Shown here in pieces: positions 1 to 9,890 of a stretch of 64,000 nucleotides of DNA. Position numbers and translations under genes: made by a program. Every line of letters starts with the position of its first letter. Position 1 is the first letter of the stretch. The DNA is from Halictus rubicundus (Eukaryota; Arthropoda; Insecta; Hymenoptera; Halictidae): contig NW_027488593.1 of NCBI RefSeq assembly GCF_050948215.1, positions 372,001 to 436,000 of the forward strand, in the 5' to 3' direction. The notes beneath the pieces are model-generated. The model was not told the DNA's origin. It searched no databases and saw nothing but the letters and a program-made list of their open reading frames with translations.

Positions 1-225
1 TACCGCGTTTAGTGTCATTTTAATCAGAAGAATGCCACGAATTAGTTGGCGCAAGTCCCATAAAAAAATAATGAAAAATAAAGAAGTTTTGCAATTGGAT
101 TGGTAGTTGTTTCACACCGATATCTCGCGAATCTACGAGCTCGGAACTTCAAAGACCAGCGACCTACTAACAGCCTACAATGCAGATGGAGAACCGTGCA
201 TTATTGGCAATTTACGCTTTTATGT
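1..225. other. Left flank, no recognisable gene
   Basis: AT-rich DNA up to the GC-rich repeat that starts at 226. One frame is open from about 107 and would encode a short peptide (starting FHTDISRIYELG, ending in NLRFYV) that runs directly into the repeat. I do not recognise it. It may be the interrupted end of an older coding fragment or chance. Confidence 0.3.
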
Positions 226-1191
226 TGTAACAGACCTGGCTGCGCCAGGCCTGTTCCTAGCCGTACGCGCCCCGAACTGGAACCGCCCCGAACAAGACCG
301 ACGGATACCGAGATTCGTCGGTACCCGCGAGCGCCCCCCCCCCCCCCCCGCAACCCCCGCACCGCCGAACCGATCTTGGCGGGAACCGGAACCCGCCATG
401 ATGCGATACCGTCGCGCCGGGTGCGTGACGACACCGGAAAAGCCGGCCGCGAACCGCACCGCACCGCACCCCCTCGCCTAGCAAGACGAGAGAGACGAGC
501 CGGAAAACGCTCTCTTTGGCTTTCCGCCGCGTTCGCGTACAGACGTGCTTTTCCCGATACGATCACTAGCCGCCTATACCGACCGCCCGATCACGACCGG
601 AACCGTCTCCGCCACGCCGAGAAGCCGCCCGATAAACCCGACCCGCGAGAGTATATTTTACCCGCGGAATTGTAACCGCGAGTGGTGCCGAAATATCCGC
701 GCGACCCGCGTCCCGCGAACCCCGAACACGCCGCTGCGTGCTGGAACACCTAGAGCGCCGACCCGAACGCCGAGCGATCGAGGACCGGAACCAGGGTAAG
801 TAACCTTCTTTTCCGTTAACCCAGACACCTCCGCCTCCGCCCTACACCCTCGGGGAGCGAACCACCCGCGACCGGCGGAACGCCGGTCGTCCTGGGGCAC
901 GGGCTCTCCGTCCACCGAGGTTGCCCTGGTCCGGATACGCCGCTGCGTTCGGCCATGACCCCGCCGTGATACGACCCGCGCGCGAGACTCGAATCGCGAC
1001 CGCCGAAAACCGAGACGCGAAGCCGGGACAGTGACGAACACTTGAATGACTCGTGCCGTTAATCACCCGTGCCCGACCGCCCGTACCCCGCCGTAACCCT
1101 CGCGTTATCCCGCCGCCAACCTTGGCACGGCGAGCCAAATCCGGCCGCGAGGAACCGTTGACGAGATCCGCCGGGAAACGGACTCGTTACA
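226..1191 (+). repeat. GC-rich LTR-like repeat, copy A (966 bp)
   Basis: The block begins TGTAACAGACC and ends CTCGTTACA, so it has TG...CA ends. It is markedly GC-rich against AT-rich flanks. A second copy lies inverted at 25354-26285. The flanks ATGT (222-225) and CTGT (1192-1195) match at three of four bases, possibly a decayed 4 bp target duplication. The open frames across it have no recognisable domain and reflect base composition. It contains a C16 run at 334-349. I call it LTR-like from its ends and from the clean 4 bp duplication at the other copy. No AATAAA signal was seen, so a non-LTR origin remains possible. Confidence 0.6.
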
Positions 1192-2448
1192 CTGTTTTTC
1201 ATCAGAACAATATTGTTAATACGAATGAGTTGTAGAGCTTATTCCGATCAAAATGAGTCCAAACACGACATCATTTGGAATTGTAATTTTTATCGCAACA
1301 TTACGTATCAGTGAAACTTGTTCGATTATACTCGAATTTGACCTCATTTTCACCAGGAAAATCAATTGTGACTTGTTTTTTTTTCTTTTTCCTTTTTTTC
1401 AGTTTTCAGTAGAGAAACGAAAATTGAGAGAGAAAGCTAGCGACTAGACATGGTTGCCACATATCATCCTTCGCCTCACTGTTGCCGTGTCATCAAACCC
1501 GTAAATGTACAAGCGTTTCGTGAAATTGATTTCAGGACTGTTCGCGACGTACTTTCGCGTTCGTTGCCCGCCAACTTAATATTGGGCAACTATTTCAACG
1601 GAGACGGAAGACTTTGGATTAGAATCGAAAGGAATCGCGTTTCGTCCCGAACCTGTCGGAGGACTCGTCAGTAAGGCTATTCCGACAGGTCCTGCCTTAG
1701 ACGCGCGCGGATCTGTGTGTGATCCGTATTATATTCGCCTTGCCGATTGTGATTGCAAGGCGATTCGGCGCTCGGTATGATTGACTGATTAGTGTCACGG
1801 GTTCGAAGATCGTGAATGAACTATATGCAAAAGCTCGACTTCCAGACTCAACGCGAAGATGTAACGTTCGGTTGAGACCTGGTTAGTGTTGCTAGTCCAA
1901 AGATCTTGTATGAACTGTTTTTGAAGCTCGACGACTTTCAGAATCAACTCGAGGTCATAGGCTCCTCGTGGTTGAGAAGTTGGCCTTAGGTGTAGGTATA
2001 TGTCGCTCGTTGCGATGAGAGAGGAAGCTCTCCGGATTGGTTCGTGAAAACTTGCATTTTCCAATCAGCATGCCCTTAATTGTTCAAACTCCATTCCACA
2101 GGCTCTGGCGGAGGCCTGGTTGGAAGGAAGAGTGGGGCGATACATGACTTGAGAAAACGAAGCGTTTCGGTAATTCGACGCTGTCGAAAGGTCGATTGTC
2201 ATAGACCCTTGAACTGTGTCATGAATTTATGGCCTGACCGTACTTAGTGGCCGCGAGCGAAGGATATACATCCTTGGGCCGTATCTAAAGAACGCGGAGG
2301 TTCTTCAGACCCATGTCTTGTGAATACAAACATCGTTAGGTCGGTCCGATGGTAAACAGCTTCGAAATTATGAGAGGCCAAAGTTGCTATTTGGTTACGT
2401 CTTTAAATCACGAATGTTTTGAAAGGAAAAAGATACGAACAAGGACCC
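1192..2448. other. Unassigned DNA between two LTR-like repeats
   Basis: No coding sequence is convincing here: the open frames are short and lack domains. Visible structure is a cluster of three perfect hairpins (1651-1763, listed separately) and a diverged internal duplication. Two related stretches near 1806-1850 and 1895-1945 share words resembling AAGATC.TG.ATGAACT followed by AAGCTCGAC. A polypyrimidine run ending in CAG near 1380-1405 resembles a splice acceptor, but no exon could be tied to it. Confidence 0.35.
1651..1763. other. Cluster of three perfect hairpins
   Basis: Hairpin 1 pairs ACCTGTCGGA (1651-1660) with TCCGACAGGT (1681-1690): 10 bp, loop 20. Hairpin 2 pairs CGGATC (1708-1713) with GATCCG (1721-1726): 6 bp, loop 7. 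Hairpin 3 pairs TCGCCTTGC (1735-1743) with GCAAGGCGA (1755-1763): 9 bp, loop 11. All three fall within 113 bases without mismatches. The function is unknown. It could be a structured RNA segment or part of a mobile element end. Confidence 0.5.
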
Positions 2449-3205
2449 TGTTACGTATGGAGATGTTTTTCCACGATTAGACGTTCTAATCTCTTTTCTG
2501 AGAACGAAAAAGCGTCCCAACAGACCCCTTGTTTAATGTTTGTACTCCGGCTGAACGCAGCTGACACGAAGCATGATTCAGTAACAGCACCGTACGATTT
2601 CTTAATATGGAAATCTTCAAAACATCCCCTTCTGGAATGTTTTTGTCAAGATAGTCTTTGATAGGAAACATCCTGGCTAACCCTTCGTTTTATCCCTTTA
2701 AACAAAAGATCCAGCTGCAAACCTTAAACTCACTAGAAACGACAAATACGAGTATGCGACCGTAGAATAAAACAGACACACTTCCCTCTCATTTTTAGGG
2801 TATATAAACCCATCCATTTTCATCCTCTTCGGTTAGTCGAGAAACGGTTCAGAAGTGATTAGGTCGCGGTATAGCAATCGTGCAGTCTCGTCGCGTTACA
2901 CGCGTAAGAGTCAGTTCTAGTGAGATCGGGTAAAAGTCCCTTTCTATTTGGCTTTCAACAATCGCTCTCCGACCCCGCATTGCCAGTGCGTCAACACCGT
3001 GCATCACTAGGTAACAATTTCTCCAATTGTATACTTACTAAATTCATTCGCGACACAGACAATTACACTTGTAACTATTCCAATTCAGAATAAATTGTCT
3101 TGTTTGTTAACTCGCGTAATCTACAACCCTTAATTATTGCCTAATATCCTAATCTAATAATTGAACGTTGCCACACGATACAATCTTAACGCTCGGATTG
3201 TATCA
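2449..3205 (+). repeat. Solo LTR-like copy (family of the 44005/48856 LTR)
   Basis: The 757 bp block starts TGTTACGTATGG and ends GGATTGTATCA. It is collinear with the interrupted copy at 44005-44626 plus 48684-48856. It contains a promoter-like TATATAAA at 2801-2808 preceded by TTTTTAGGG, and an AATAAA-type word in the following few hundred bases. TG...CA ends, a central TATA box and no coding potential fit an LTR. No clear target duplication was found, so the exact ends rest on where the two copies stop matching. Confidence 0.65.
2801..2808 (+). promoter_or_regulatory. TATA box of the solo LTR
   Basis: TATATAAA lies in the middle of the LTR-like block. The same word and surroundings (TTTTTAGGGTATATAAACCC) are preserved in the sister copy at 44364-44371, which supports it as the LTR promoter. 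Confidence 0.5.
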
Positions 3206-3570
3206 GTTAAGATATACAGGGTCATCCGTTTTTAAACGGCCAAACGTCAACCAGCTGTAGAGGACCCCAAATGAAACAACTTTCACCCCTAACACTTTTT
3301 TTGATTCGGTCTTGATTTTTAGATAATTGCAAAAACCCGTCATTTTTTGCGTTCATGCTAAGGTGGAGAGACAAAAAAAAAGGAACTACCTCGTGTGAAT
3401 GCCGTAGGAAAACTATATACAGAGAAAGGTGGATAACAAAAGAAGAAGCTCTACGTGAAGTGAGGCGCGCTTGCCCCACTCTCTCGCACGTTGCGCGCAC
3501 ACGCACTCCAGCGCCACACAATATAAATGTACTATTTCTAAGACGCCTCCTTACACTTATATTGCACGAT
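3206..3570. other. Unassigned AT-rich stretch with a DNA-transposon-like end
   Basis: The stretch opens with ATATACAGGGTCATCCG. TACAGGGT words of this kind are common at the termini of insect mariner-type inverted repeats. No transposase frame is visible. It ends where the minus-strand copia fragment begins. Confidence 0.3.
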
Positions 3571-4003
3571 TTACTTAATATTCATTAACATTCTAAACTT
3601 TTCAAATTTTTCTTTACATAGCGTTTTCGTGAATATATCGGCAATGTTATCTTCAGAGTTCACTTTAATTACTTCAATTAAGTTTTCCACTACACTCTCA
3701 TGAACATAATGATAGTGGATTTCTATATGTTTTGAATTCTTTGTAAAATTTCCAAAGTTAGCTATATTTATCGCGCCTGAATTATCTTCATAAATTTTTA
3801 TTGGTTCAACAAATATTTTTAATAATTCTCTTATGTACTTTAGTTCACTTACTACTTCTGAAAGCGCTATGTATTCGGCATACGTTGAAGCCTTAGTTAC
3901 ACATTTTTGTTTTCGCGATTTCCAGTCAATTACATTTCCATATAGACTAATTACATATCCTGATGTAGATTTTCGATCCATATGATCGCCTGCCCAATCA
4001 GCA
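3571..4003 (-). pseudogene. Ty1/copia pol fragment: RNase H C-terminus
   Basis: This is the last part of a copia-type polyprotein, the RNase H domain that degrades the RNA strand during reverse transcription. The frame opens with DADWAGD upstream of the MDRKSTSGY motif, then DWKSRKQ, an ASTYAEYIALSEVV segment, ELKYIRELL, an EDNSGAI active-site-like segment, KHIEIHYHYVHESV and DIADIFTKTL, in the usual copia order. Integrase and reverse transcriptase are missing. The frame breaks at about 4003-4010 where the periodic inverted-repeat element begins, so the fragment is 5' truncated. No LTR was recognised beyond its 3' end. Confidence 0.85.
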
Positions 4004-4007
4004 TCGA

Positions 4008-4645
4008 GAGGCCTTCAGTTGCGCACAATACGATTGCGCACGTACACATTGCGCACATATCTTTTGGACACAGTATGATTGGACACAAGAAGAATTGGTC
4101 ACGGTTCAATTGCGCACACGAAGAATCGGACACATCTCAATTGCGCATAAATAGAATTGGAAACATATTTATTGCGTACAGATAAAACTGGACACAAGCG
4201 AATTGCGAACAAATAACCGTAACAACTAACCCTAACCCTAACCCTAACATTTACTACAGACTCTAAAAACCATTCATTTTAACACTTCAAATATTAATTA
4301 GTTTCGGTTAATTTTACAGATTCATCACAGGAAATCCTAAACATGGATTTGACACTTTACATTAAGCGCACATAATCCGAAATTAATCACGACATGGCCG
4401 CATTTCCATCACTGTCTAATATTAGTGTGCGCATTTCTATTTGTTCGCGATTCGCTTGCGTCCAGGTTTATCTGTGCGCAATAAATATGTTTCCAATTCT
4501 ATTTGTGCGCAATTGAGATGTGTCCGATTTTTCGTGTGCGCAATTGAAACGTTTCCGATTCTTCTTGTGTCCAATCATACTGTGTCCAAAAGATATGTGC
4601 GCAATGTGTACGTGCGCAATCGTATTGTGCGCAACTGAGCGCCTC
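4008..4645. mobile_element. Long-inverted-repeat element with 15-16 bp periodic arms
   Basis: Two arms of about 200 bp (roughly 4016-4215 and 4437-4637) are near-perfect reverse complements, starting CAGTTGCGCACAATACG and ending with its complement. Weaker similarity extends outward to GAGGC/GCCTC words. Each arm is about 13 tandem units of 15-16 bp, with consensus close to TTGCGCAC or TTGGACAC followed by about seven variable, often GAA-ending bases. The middle (about 4216-4436) is AT-rich, non-coding and holds three CCCTAA units. There is no transposase, so it would be non-autonomous. It sits between a truncated copia fragment and a truncated R1-clade ORF1. A fold-back or MITE-type DNA element is the best guess, but I do not recognise the family and see no clear target duplication. 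Confidence 0.7.
4226..4248. repeat. Short CCCTAA tract inside the inverted-repeat element
   Basis: Three tandem CCCTAA units (TTAGGG on the minus strand) with partial units on both sides sit at the inner edge of the left arm. The usual insect telomere repeat is TTAGG, so this is not taken as a telomere. Confidence 0.6.
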
Positions 4646-5167
4646 CCGAGAAGATTAACACCGAAAGTAACCTTCGAAATCAAGGATGTTGACCCCACCT
4701 TGGAAAAGGAAGAAATTATCACAGAACTGGCGAGGGAAATAAAACTGGAACTACATGAAGTAAAAATCAAAACGTCAAGGTTTGGCTTCGGCGGGACAAA
4801 AACGGTAATTGTCAATTTTCCGGCGAAGGCTCTAGAAAAACTAAAGGGTACTAGTAAAATAAAAATCGGGTTCACCAACTGCAGAGTCAACAGGACACAA
4901 AGTTTGGTAAGGTGTTTTAAATGCCATGAATACGGTCATATGTCCTACAATTGTAATATAGATACCCAAGGCCAGGAGCTTTGCAGAAGGTGTGCAGTAA
5001 TCGGCCACCAGATCAACGGCTGTCAGGCGATCCGATGCTGTGTCCTCTGTACCAGAAAGGGGGTACCAGCAGCCAAGGCCGAACACGTAGCCGGAGCGGC
5101 CAACTGTCCGCAGTATAAAAAATATTTGCAGCAATTAGCTGGGAGTTCAAAACAAAATTCAATCTAA
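4641..5167 (+). pseudogene. R1-clade non-LTR ORF1 (Gag-like), 5' truncated
   Basis: ORF1 of R1- and Jockey-type elements encodes an RNA-binding protein that packages the element RNA. From about 4647 the frame reads PRRLTPKVTFEIKDVDPT, an RRM-like region preceding the knuckles. Cysteine/histidine knuckles follow: CFKCHEYGHMSYNC, then CRRCAVIGHQINGC, then a third CCVLCTRK segment. This knuckle order is standard for R1-clade Gag proteins. The frame stays open leftward into the inverted-repeat element, but that part is not ORF1, so the N-terminal half is missing. The stop is at 5165-5167. ORF2 is already open in another frame here and has no ATG near the junction. Confidence 0.8.
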
Positions 5168-5169
5168 AA

Positions 5170-8100
5170 ATTTTACAGATAAATCTGAACCATTGCAGGC
5201 TGGCCCACTACTTACTTCCCCAGGCTGCTCTGGACCTGATTTTAATCTCGGAACCCTTGTATAACCCCGGAAACTGGTTGTATTCCACGAAGGGAACAGC
5301 GGCCATCTGGGTAACGGAAAATAACGGAATCATCAGACAAGAAGACGGAGACAAAATAGGAGAAGACTTCGTGGCAGTAAGGATCAGGAATATAATTTTT
5401 GTCAGCATTTATTTATCTCCTAGCACCACGGAAGATGCATACGCTCTCAAAATAGATAGAATTTTAGAGTTCGTTAAGCAGGAAAAGAGCAAGGGAAGGA
5501 GTATCATTCTCGGAGGAGACTTCAATGCAAGATCACCAGCATGGGGCTCTGAAGAGCAGAATACAAAGGGCACGATACTTCTTGATTCCCTGCTAAGCTG
5601 CGAAATAGCTCCGGTGTGGCCACTGGGGGGTCCTACCTTCGAAAAAGGAAGATCGGTCTCATACCTGGATTTTGTGGCTACGACGCCCGACCTTGCTAGA
5701 AACGATGGTTTGATATCTAGAGTACTGAGCAAGGAAATTGCTTCAGACCACAAATATATATTATCAGAACTGAAAATGACGGGTAAAAATCGAACGGAAA
5801 CTAATTCAAATATTTGCAGATGGAGAATTAACCGACAGGGCCTCACCAAGCTTAAAGAAGCTCTGGATAGGTCACTGGCCGAAGAGGAAATCAACGAGGG
5901 AAATCAATGGTCAATGGAGCAAGAAGGAAAGTTCCTAACTTTAATCAAAAAGGTCTGCGAGGAATCTTTAGAAAAAATCGGCCAAGGAAAGGGATGCAGG
6001 AGGAGAAATAACCCATGGTGGAACCAAGAGATCAAAGAGGATAGGGCAAAAGTTCAAAAATTAAGAAGGAAAATACAGAGAGCTAGAAAGAGGAAAAGAA
6101 ATGAAGAAAGAGAAATCCTAACCTTCCTTGACGAGAAGGGAAAAAAGAGGCTGCAGATAATGATAAGTAAAGAAAAGAATAGAACTTGGAACGAACTTTG
6201 TGAATCCATAGAGAAGGATCCTTGGGGAAAGCCGTATAAAACAATTATTAGGAGAGCAAAAAAGGGATCACCTCCTGCATCCCTTTCCCCGGAATTTGCC
6301 GAGACTGTAATGCGAGGACTCTTTCCCCATCTCTCTGAGAATGGGAAGGCACAAGACTCCGAGGGTACAGGCGAGGACCCAGTAAACAGAGAACCCGAAG
6401 AGGAAGATAACCAAGAAAACGATTTCCCCGAAATAACGCAGGAAGAAATTAAAGTGGCCGCCAAACTTCTGAAAACAGGAAAAGTGGCGGGTTTGGACGC
6501 CATCCCTCCAGAATTGATTAAAGCGATGGTTCAGTTCAGGCGAGACAGATTTTTGACTCTCTATAATAGCATAATTAGAAGGAGGAAAATACCCCAGGCA
6601 TGGAAGGAGGCGAAGACGATTCTGCTCAGAAAGGAGGGAAAAGACCCGGCAGAACCGTCAGCCTACAGGCCAATCTGCATTATCGATGCGATGGCAAAAC
6701 TGTTAGAATACATCCTGAAAATAAGAATGCTAAAAGAACTGGGCGAAGAACCCTTCAACCAGAACCAGTTTGGTTTCTGTAAGGGGAAGTCAACCCTACA
6801 GCCAATGGAGAAAATCAGGGAAGCGGCCAACGAAGCATCGACTAAACAACGCTATGCAGCCATAATTGCGCTCGACGTTAGAAACGCGTTTAACACCCTT
6901 AGCTGGGAAGCCATAATCGCTGAAATGAAAAGGAGGAATCTACCAGAGTACATGGTAAGCGTAACAAAAAATTATTTGAGGGGAAGGATAGTAACCTACC
7001 AGGCGGAAGAAGTGCCGATAAGTATCGACATGCAGATGAGGGTTCCTCAGGGTTCTGTGTTAGGCCCGTTCCTATGGAACCTAGTCTACGACGGACTCCT
7101 GAAACGACCCCTACCACCGATGTCAATGAGACTGGCATTTGTTGACGACGTGGTCATTATAGCCCAGGCGGCCACCATCCATAGATTAAAGCTAAGAGCA
7201 GAATCTTTCATCGAGGACTCTAAAAACTGGATGCAAACAGCCGGACTCACGTTAGCCGGAAACAAAACGGAGGTGATCATGCTGAACCGTAAAAGGGTCG
7301 GGGAAGACTTTTCCCTTAAAATTGGTAACACAGACGTAAAACCAAACTCCCACCTGAAGTACCTGGGAGTCATTTTCGATGACAGGAGGAGTTTCAGGAA
7401 ACATATTGAGACGGCAACTAACAAGGCGATAAGGACCCTGGCAGCCCTAAGCAGCCTAATGACTAATGCAACGAAAGCAAGACAGTCCATAAGGAAACTG
7501 TACTACATGACGATAGAATCCATCGTTCTTTATGGAGCTCCTATATGGGCTGATGCAATAAAAAATAACACTAACTGGAGGTTACTGAAAAGAACCCAGA
7601 GAATAGGCCTGTCCAGGGTTGTCTCATCGTACAGGACAGTGCCAACAGAAACGCTGTGCGTTCTATCGGGAATTACGCCGTGGAACCTTAAAATACAGGA
7701 AAGAAGGAAATTATTTAAATGGGAGGAAAAAATAAATACAGACGTAAGAGATATCAGAGAAAGGCTAAGGAGAGGGGAATCCATAGGAAATGACTATCCT
7801 GAATTGGTAGAAATAGAAGCGGGAAAGGGATCAGAAGAAGAACTCCAAGAGATAAAGACAATCATGAAAAGATGGACCAGAAGAATAATGAAGGAGGAAT
7901 CAGACATTGAATGGCAGAAGACTTGGGAAACAGCTAACGTCGGTAGATGGACCTACAAACTGATCCCGAATATAAAGATCTGGAAGGAGAGGAAACACGG
8001 CGAATTAGATTTTTATTTAACTCAAGCCTTAACGGGCCACGGCGTTTTTAACGCTTTCAGGAGAAGAATCGGGAAGGCCGAGTCAAGGGATTGCTGGTTC

Positions 8101-8304
8101 TACCAGGGAACGCTAGACACCCCGGAGCACACACTTTTCATCTGCCAGGAGTGGGGAGAGGAAAGGAAGGAGCTAGAGTACGAGCTAGGACTAAGGGAAG
8201 AAGACATCAGCCCTAGATCGGTCATGGAAGCCATCTGTAAAAAGCAGCCAGCATGGATGGCCTTTTCTGCCTTCTGCAGGAAAATCCTGAAAAAAGGAGG
8301 CTGA
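5170..8304 (+). CDS. R1-clade non-LTR ORF2: endonuclease and reverse transcriptase
   Basis: This is the element's replication enzyme: an APE-type endonuclease nicks the target and the reverse transcriptase copies the RNA there. The frame is open from about 5170 (ILQINLNHCRLAHYLL, the usual endonuclease start) to 8304 without a stop. Endonuclease motifs are ISEPLY near the start, GGDFNARSPAWGS and SDHKYI. RT motifs follow in order: VAGLDAIPPELIK, AYRPICIID, NQFGFCKGKST, ALDVRNAFNTL, VPQGSVLGPFLW, the catalytic AFVDDVVI and LKYLGVIFD. A C-terminal CWFYQ...HTLFIC zinc-knuckle-like motif is typical of the R1 clade. There is no ATG at the expected start, so translation may depend on re-initiation or frameshifting after ORF1. 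It looks intact, but its partner ORF1 is truncated. Confidence 0.9.
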   Translation: MLQINLNHCRLAHYLLPQAALDLILISEPLYNPGNWLYSTKGTAAIWVTENNGIIRQEDGDKIGEDFVAVRIRNIIFVSIYLSPSTTEDAYALKIDRILEFVKQEKSKGRSIILGGDFNARSPAWGSEEQNTKGTILLDSLLSCEIAPVWPLGGPTFEKGRSVSYLDFVATTPDLARNDGLISRVLSKEIASDHKYILSELKMTGKNRTETNSNICRWRINRQGLTKLKEALDRSLAEEEINEGNQWSMEQEGKFLTLIKKVCEESLEKIGQGKGCRRRNNPWWNQEIKEDRAKVQKLRRKIQRARKRKRNEEREILTFLDEKGKKRLQIMISKEKNRTWNELCESIEKDPWGKPYKTIIRRAKKGSPPASLSPEFAETVMRGLFPHLSENGKAQDSEGTGEDPVNREPEEEDNQENDFPEITQEEIKVAAKLLKTGKVAGLDAIPPELIKAMVQFRRDRFLTLYNSIIRRRKIPQAWKEAKTILLRKEGKDPAEPSAYRPICIIDAMAKLLEYILKIRMLKELGEEPFNQNQFGFCKGKSTLQPMEKIREAANEASTKQRYAAIIALDVRNAFNTLSWEAIIAEMKRRNLPEYMVSVTKNYLRGRIVTYQAEEVPISIDMQMRVPQGSVLGPFLWNLVYDGLLKRPLPPMSMRLAFVDDVVIIAQAATIHRLKLRAESFIEDSKNWMQTAGLTLAGNKTEVIMLNRKRVGEDFSLKIGNTDVKPNSHLKYLGVIFDDRRSFRKHIETATNKAIRTLAALSSLMTNATKARQSIRKLYYMTIESIVLYGAPIWADAIKNNTNWRLLKRTQRIGLSRVVSSYRTVPTETLCVLSGITPWNLKIQERRKLFKWEEKINTDVRDIRERLRRGESIGNDYPELVEIEAGKGSEEELQEIKTIMKRWTRRIMKEESDIEWQKTWETANVGRWTYKLIPNIKIWKERKHGELDFYLTQALTGHGVFNAFRRRIGKAESRDCWFYQGTLDTPEHTLFICQEWGEERKELEYELGLREEDISPRSVMEAICKKQPAWMAFSAFCRKILKKGG

Positions 8305-9337
8305 ACAAAGGAGAAGGGAACGTCTAGGACTGGACAACCCGGAACTAAGGGGAACGGTGGCTGACCTCGAATCGGGAGATCCAGACCGAATGGCGGACCT
8401 CTAACCGAAGATCAATAAGTTAAGTAGTTGTAAATGAAATAAAAATATAGAGGTAAAATAGTAGTTAGAAAATTACACAAGGATACTCGGTAATAGTTTC
8501 TCTCTCCCCTCTCTCTCGCTCTCAGGGACCTGGTAAATAACGGATACTGAAACGTCCGATGCGGGGACCAAGGATCAAGGCGAATGTAACGACTCTGGTG
8601 AGGTGACCATGACGAGGAAAAATTCGGGGTAACTGCAGACCGATGTCTGTGCAAGAAGCTGAAAAAGTGGGACCAGGCTAAGGAAAACCAGCACCTCGGA
8701 CGTCCACTGGGCCAGAACCACGGTGCCTTCTCACTGAAGCCGACGACCCATGCATCTGGACCCTCATCTCCTTAACACCACCCCTGCATACTCAAGCATC
8801 CCTCCCCCCACCAAGCGGAGGCTGACAAGTAAGAAGACAGAAAGATACGTCTGGATAGGAGCGAGAGAGAGAGAAACGTACGATTTCGTAGGGAAGAGAG
8901 AGAGAAACTTGAATAACAGGTAGATAGAATAGGAAAGGCAAGCGAAAAAATTGTAAATAGTAGTAGCATAAAAACATAGATATAAGTTAGCAGATGGAAA
9001 ATTAGAATAGAGTAGTTTAATTAGTAGGAACTCGACCTAACAGATGGAAACCATCCAGATAATGAAAAGTTAGGAGCTAACGTCAGGAGCACCGAGTATA
9101 TACTAAATAGGGAAAACGAATTAAAGTATAGAAGTAGGAATTAAAATCAACAACAGACCGTAACTAGACAACTAGGGGCTTGTGAAATGTATAAACACCG
9201 AAGTAGACTCTATTTTAGCAAAAACTAGAGCTAGAGATAAATAGGAAAATAAAATTAAAAGAGAAGAGCTGTAACTTACCCGGTAGAATCCAAGGAAAGG
9301 GAACCGAGGGATAGCAAAATTGTAAACGATAAATGAT
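8305..9337. other. 3' flank of the R1-clade element, split by the copia insertion
   Basis: Purine-rich DNA with no recognisable gene. The first few hundred bases may be the element's 3' untranslated region, but no poly(A) tail or target duplication marks its end. The five bases before 9338 (ATGAT) recur after the copia element at 14799-14803, so this stretch and 14804 onward were contiguous before that insertion. Confidence 0.4.
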
Positions 9338-9569
9338 TGATATACATGGTCAAACATGCATAGACGGTGTGATGAGCGACGGGGCATGCGCGCCCTACGA
9401 GTGTGTGTGGTGGGGGGTGTGCGCTGAAACGCTCTCGGATGATGTACGCGCGCTTGAATGAGAGAGTCGGATTTTATGTATCAGTTAACAGTATTTTTCC
9501 TTTATAAAATATGTGCAATTATCAGCAAGTGTCTCGTACCTTTGCCTCACCGCATCCATGATCCCAACA
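9338..9569 (+). repeat. 5' LTR of the copia element
   Basis: It starts TGATATACATGG and ends CATGATCCCAACA, and repeats at 14567-14798 with about three substitutions. A TTTATAAAA word in its second half could be the promoter TATA box or lie near the RNA 3' processing site. Confidence 0.92.
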
Positions 9570-9571
9570 TT

Positions 9572-9587
9572 TGGTAGCAGAGCGTGG
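9572..9587 (+). promoter_or_regulatory. Primer-binding site, initiator tRNA-Met type
   Basis: TGGTAGCAGAGCGTGG begins two bases after the LTR. Its first 11 bases complement the 3' end of eukaryotic initiator tRNA-Met (CTCTGCTACCA). It would prime minus-strand DNA synthesis. Confidence 0.8.
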
Positions 9588-9740
9588 TTACGGTAAAATA
9601 GAAAACGGAAGGTATGAGGTTATAGACGATACGTGGTGTAACAGAGGTTAGGAAGAGCACGTGGCGACAATATAGAAAGAAGAAAGTGCCAGAAGTAATT
9701 ATCGTTAAGAACATCAGCGGCGAAAAATAGAAGGGAAAAA

Positions 9741-9890
9741 ATGGCAGAATCAATGGGGATACCGCTGAGCAGAGTAGAATTACTAACCGGCAAAAATTAC
9801 CACGTGTGGGCATTAAAGGTGGCGGCGATACTCAGAACGCGGAAGTTGTTCCGAGATGTATGTACGTCGCGGCGTCGACAATTAATTTAG
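9741..9890 (+). pseudogene. Copia gag N-terminus, broken
   Basis: An ATG at 9741 opens a frame reading MAESMGIPLSRVELLTGKNY followed by HVWALKVAAIL, the usual start of copia Gag (a LxGxNYxxW-like motif). It hits a stop near 9888. The region 9890-10490 continues with no clean frame. The main gag-pol frame is recovered by about 10492, after an in-frame TGA near 10489. Confidence 0.7.

Noticed and set aside
4226..4248. Telomere tract
   Set aside because: Only three units, of the TTAGGG type, internal to a transposon-like element and flanked by coding debris on both sides.
4520..4645. N-terminal extension of the R1 ORF1 into the inverted-repeat element
   Set aside because: The open frame is continuous, but the residues are encoded by the repeat arm and also appear on the opposite arm. 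It is a fusion by insertion or truncation, not ORF1 sequence.
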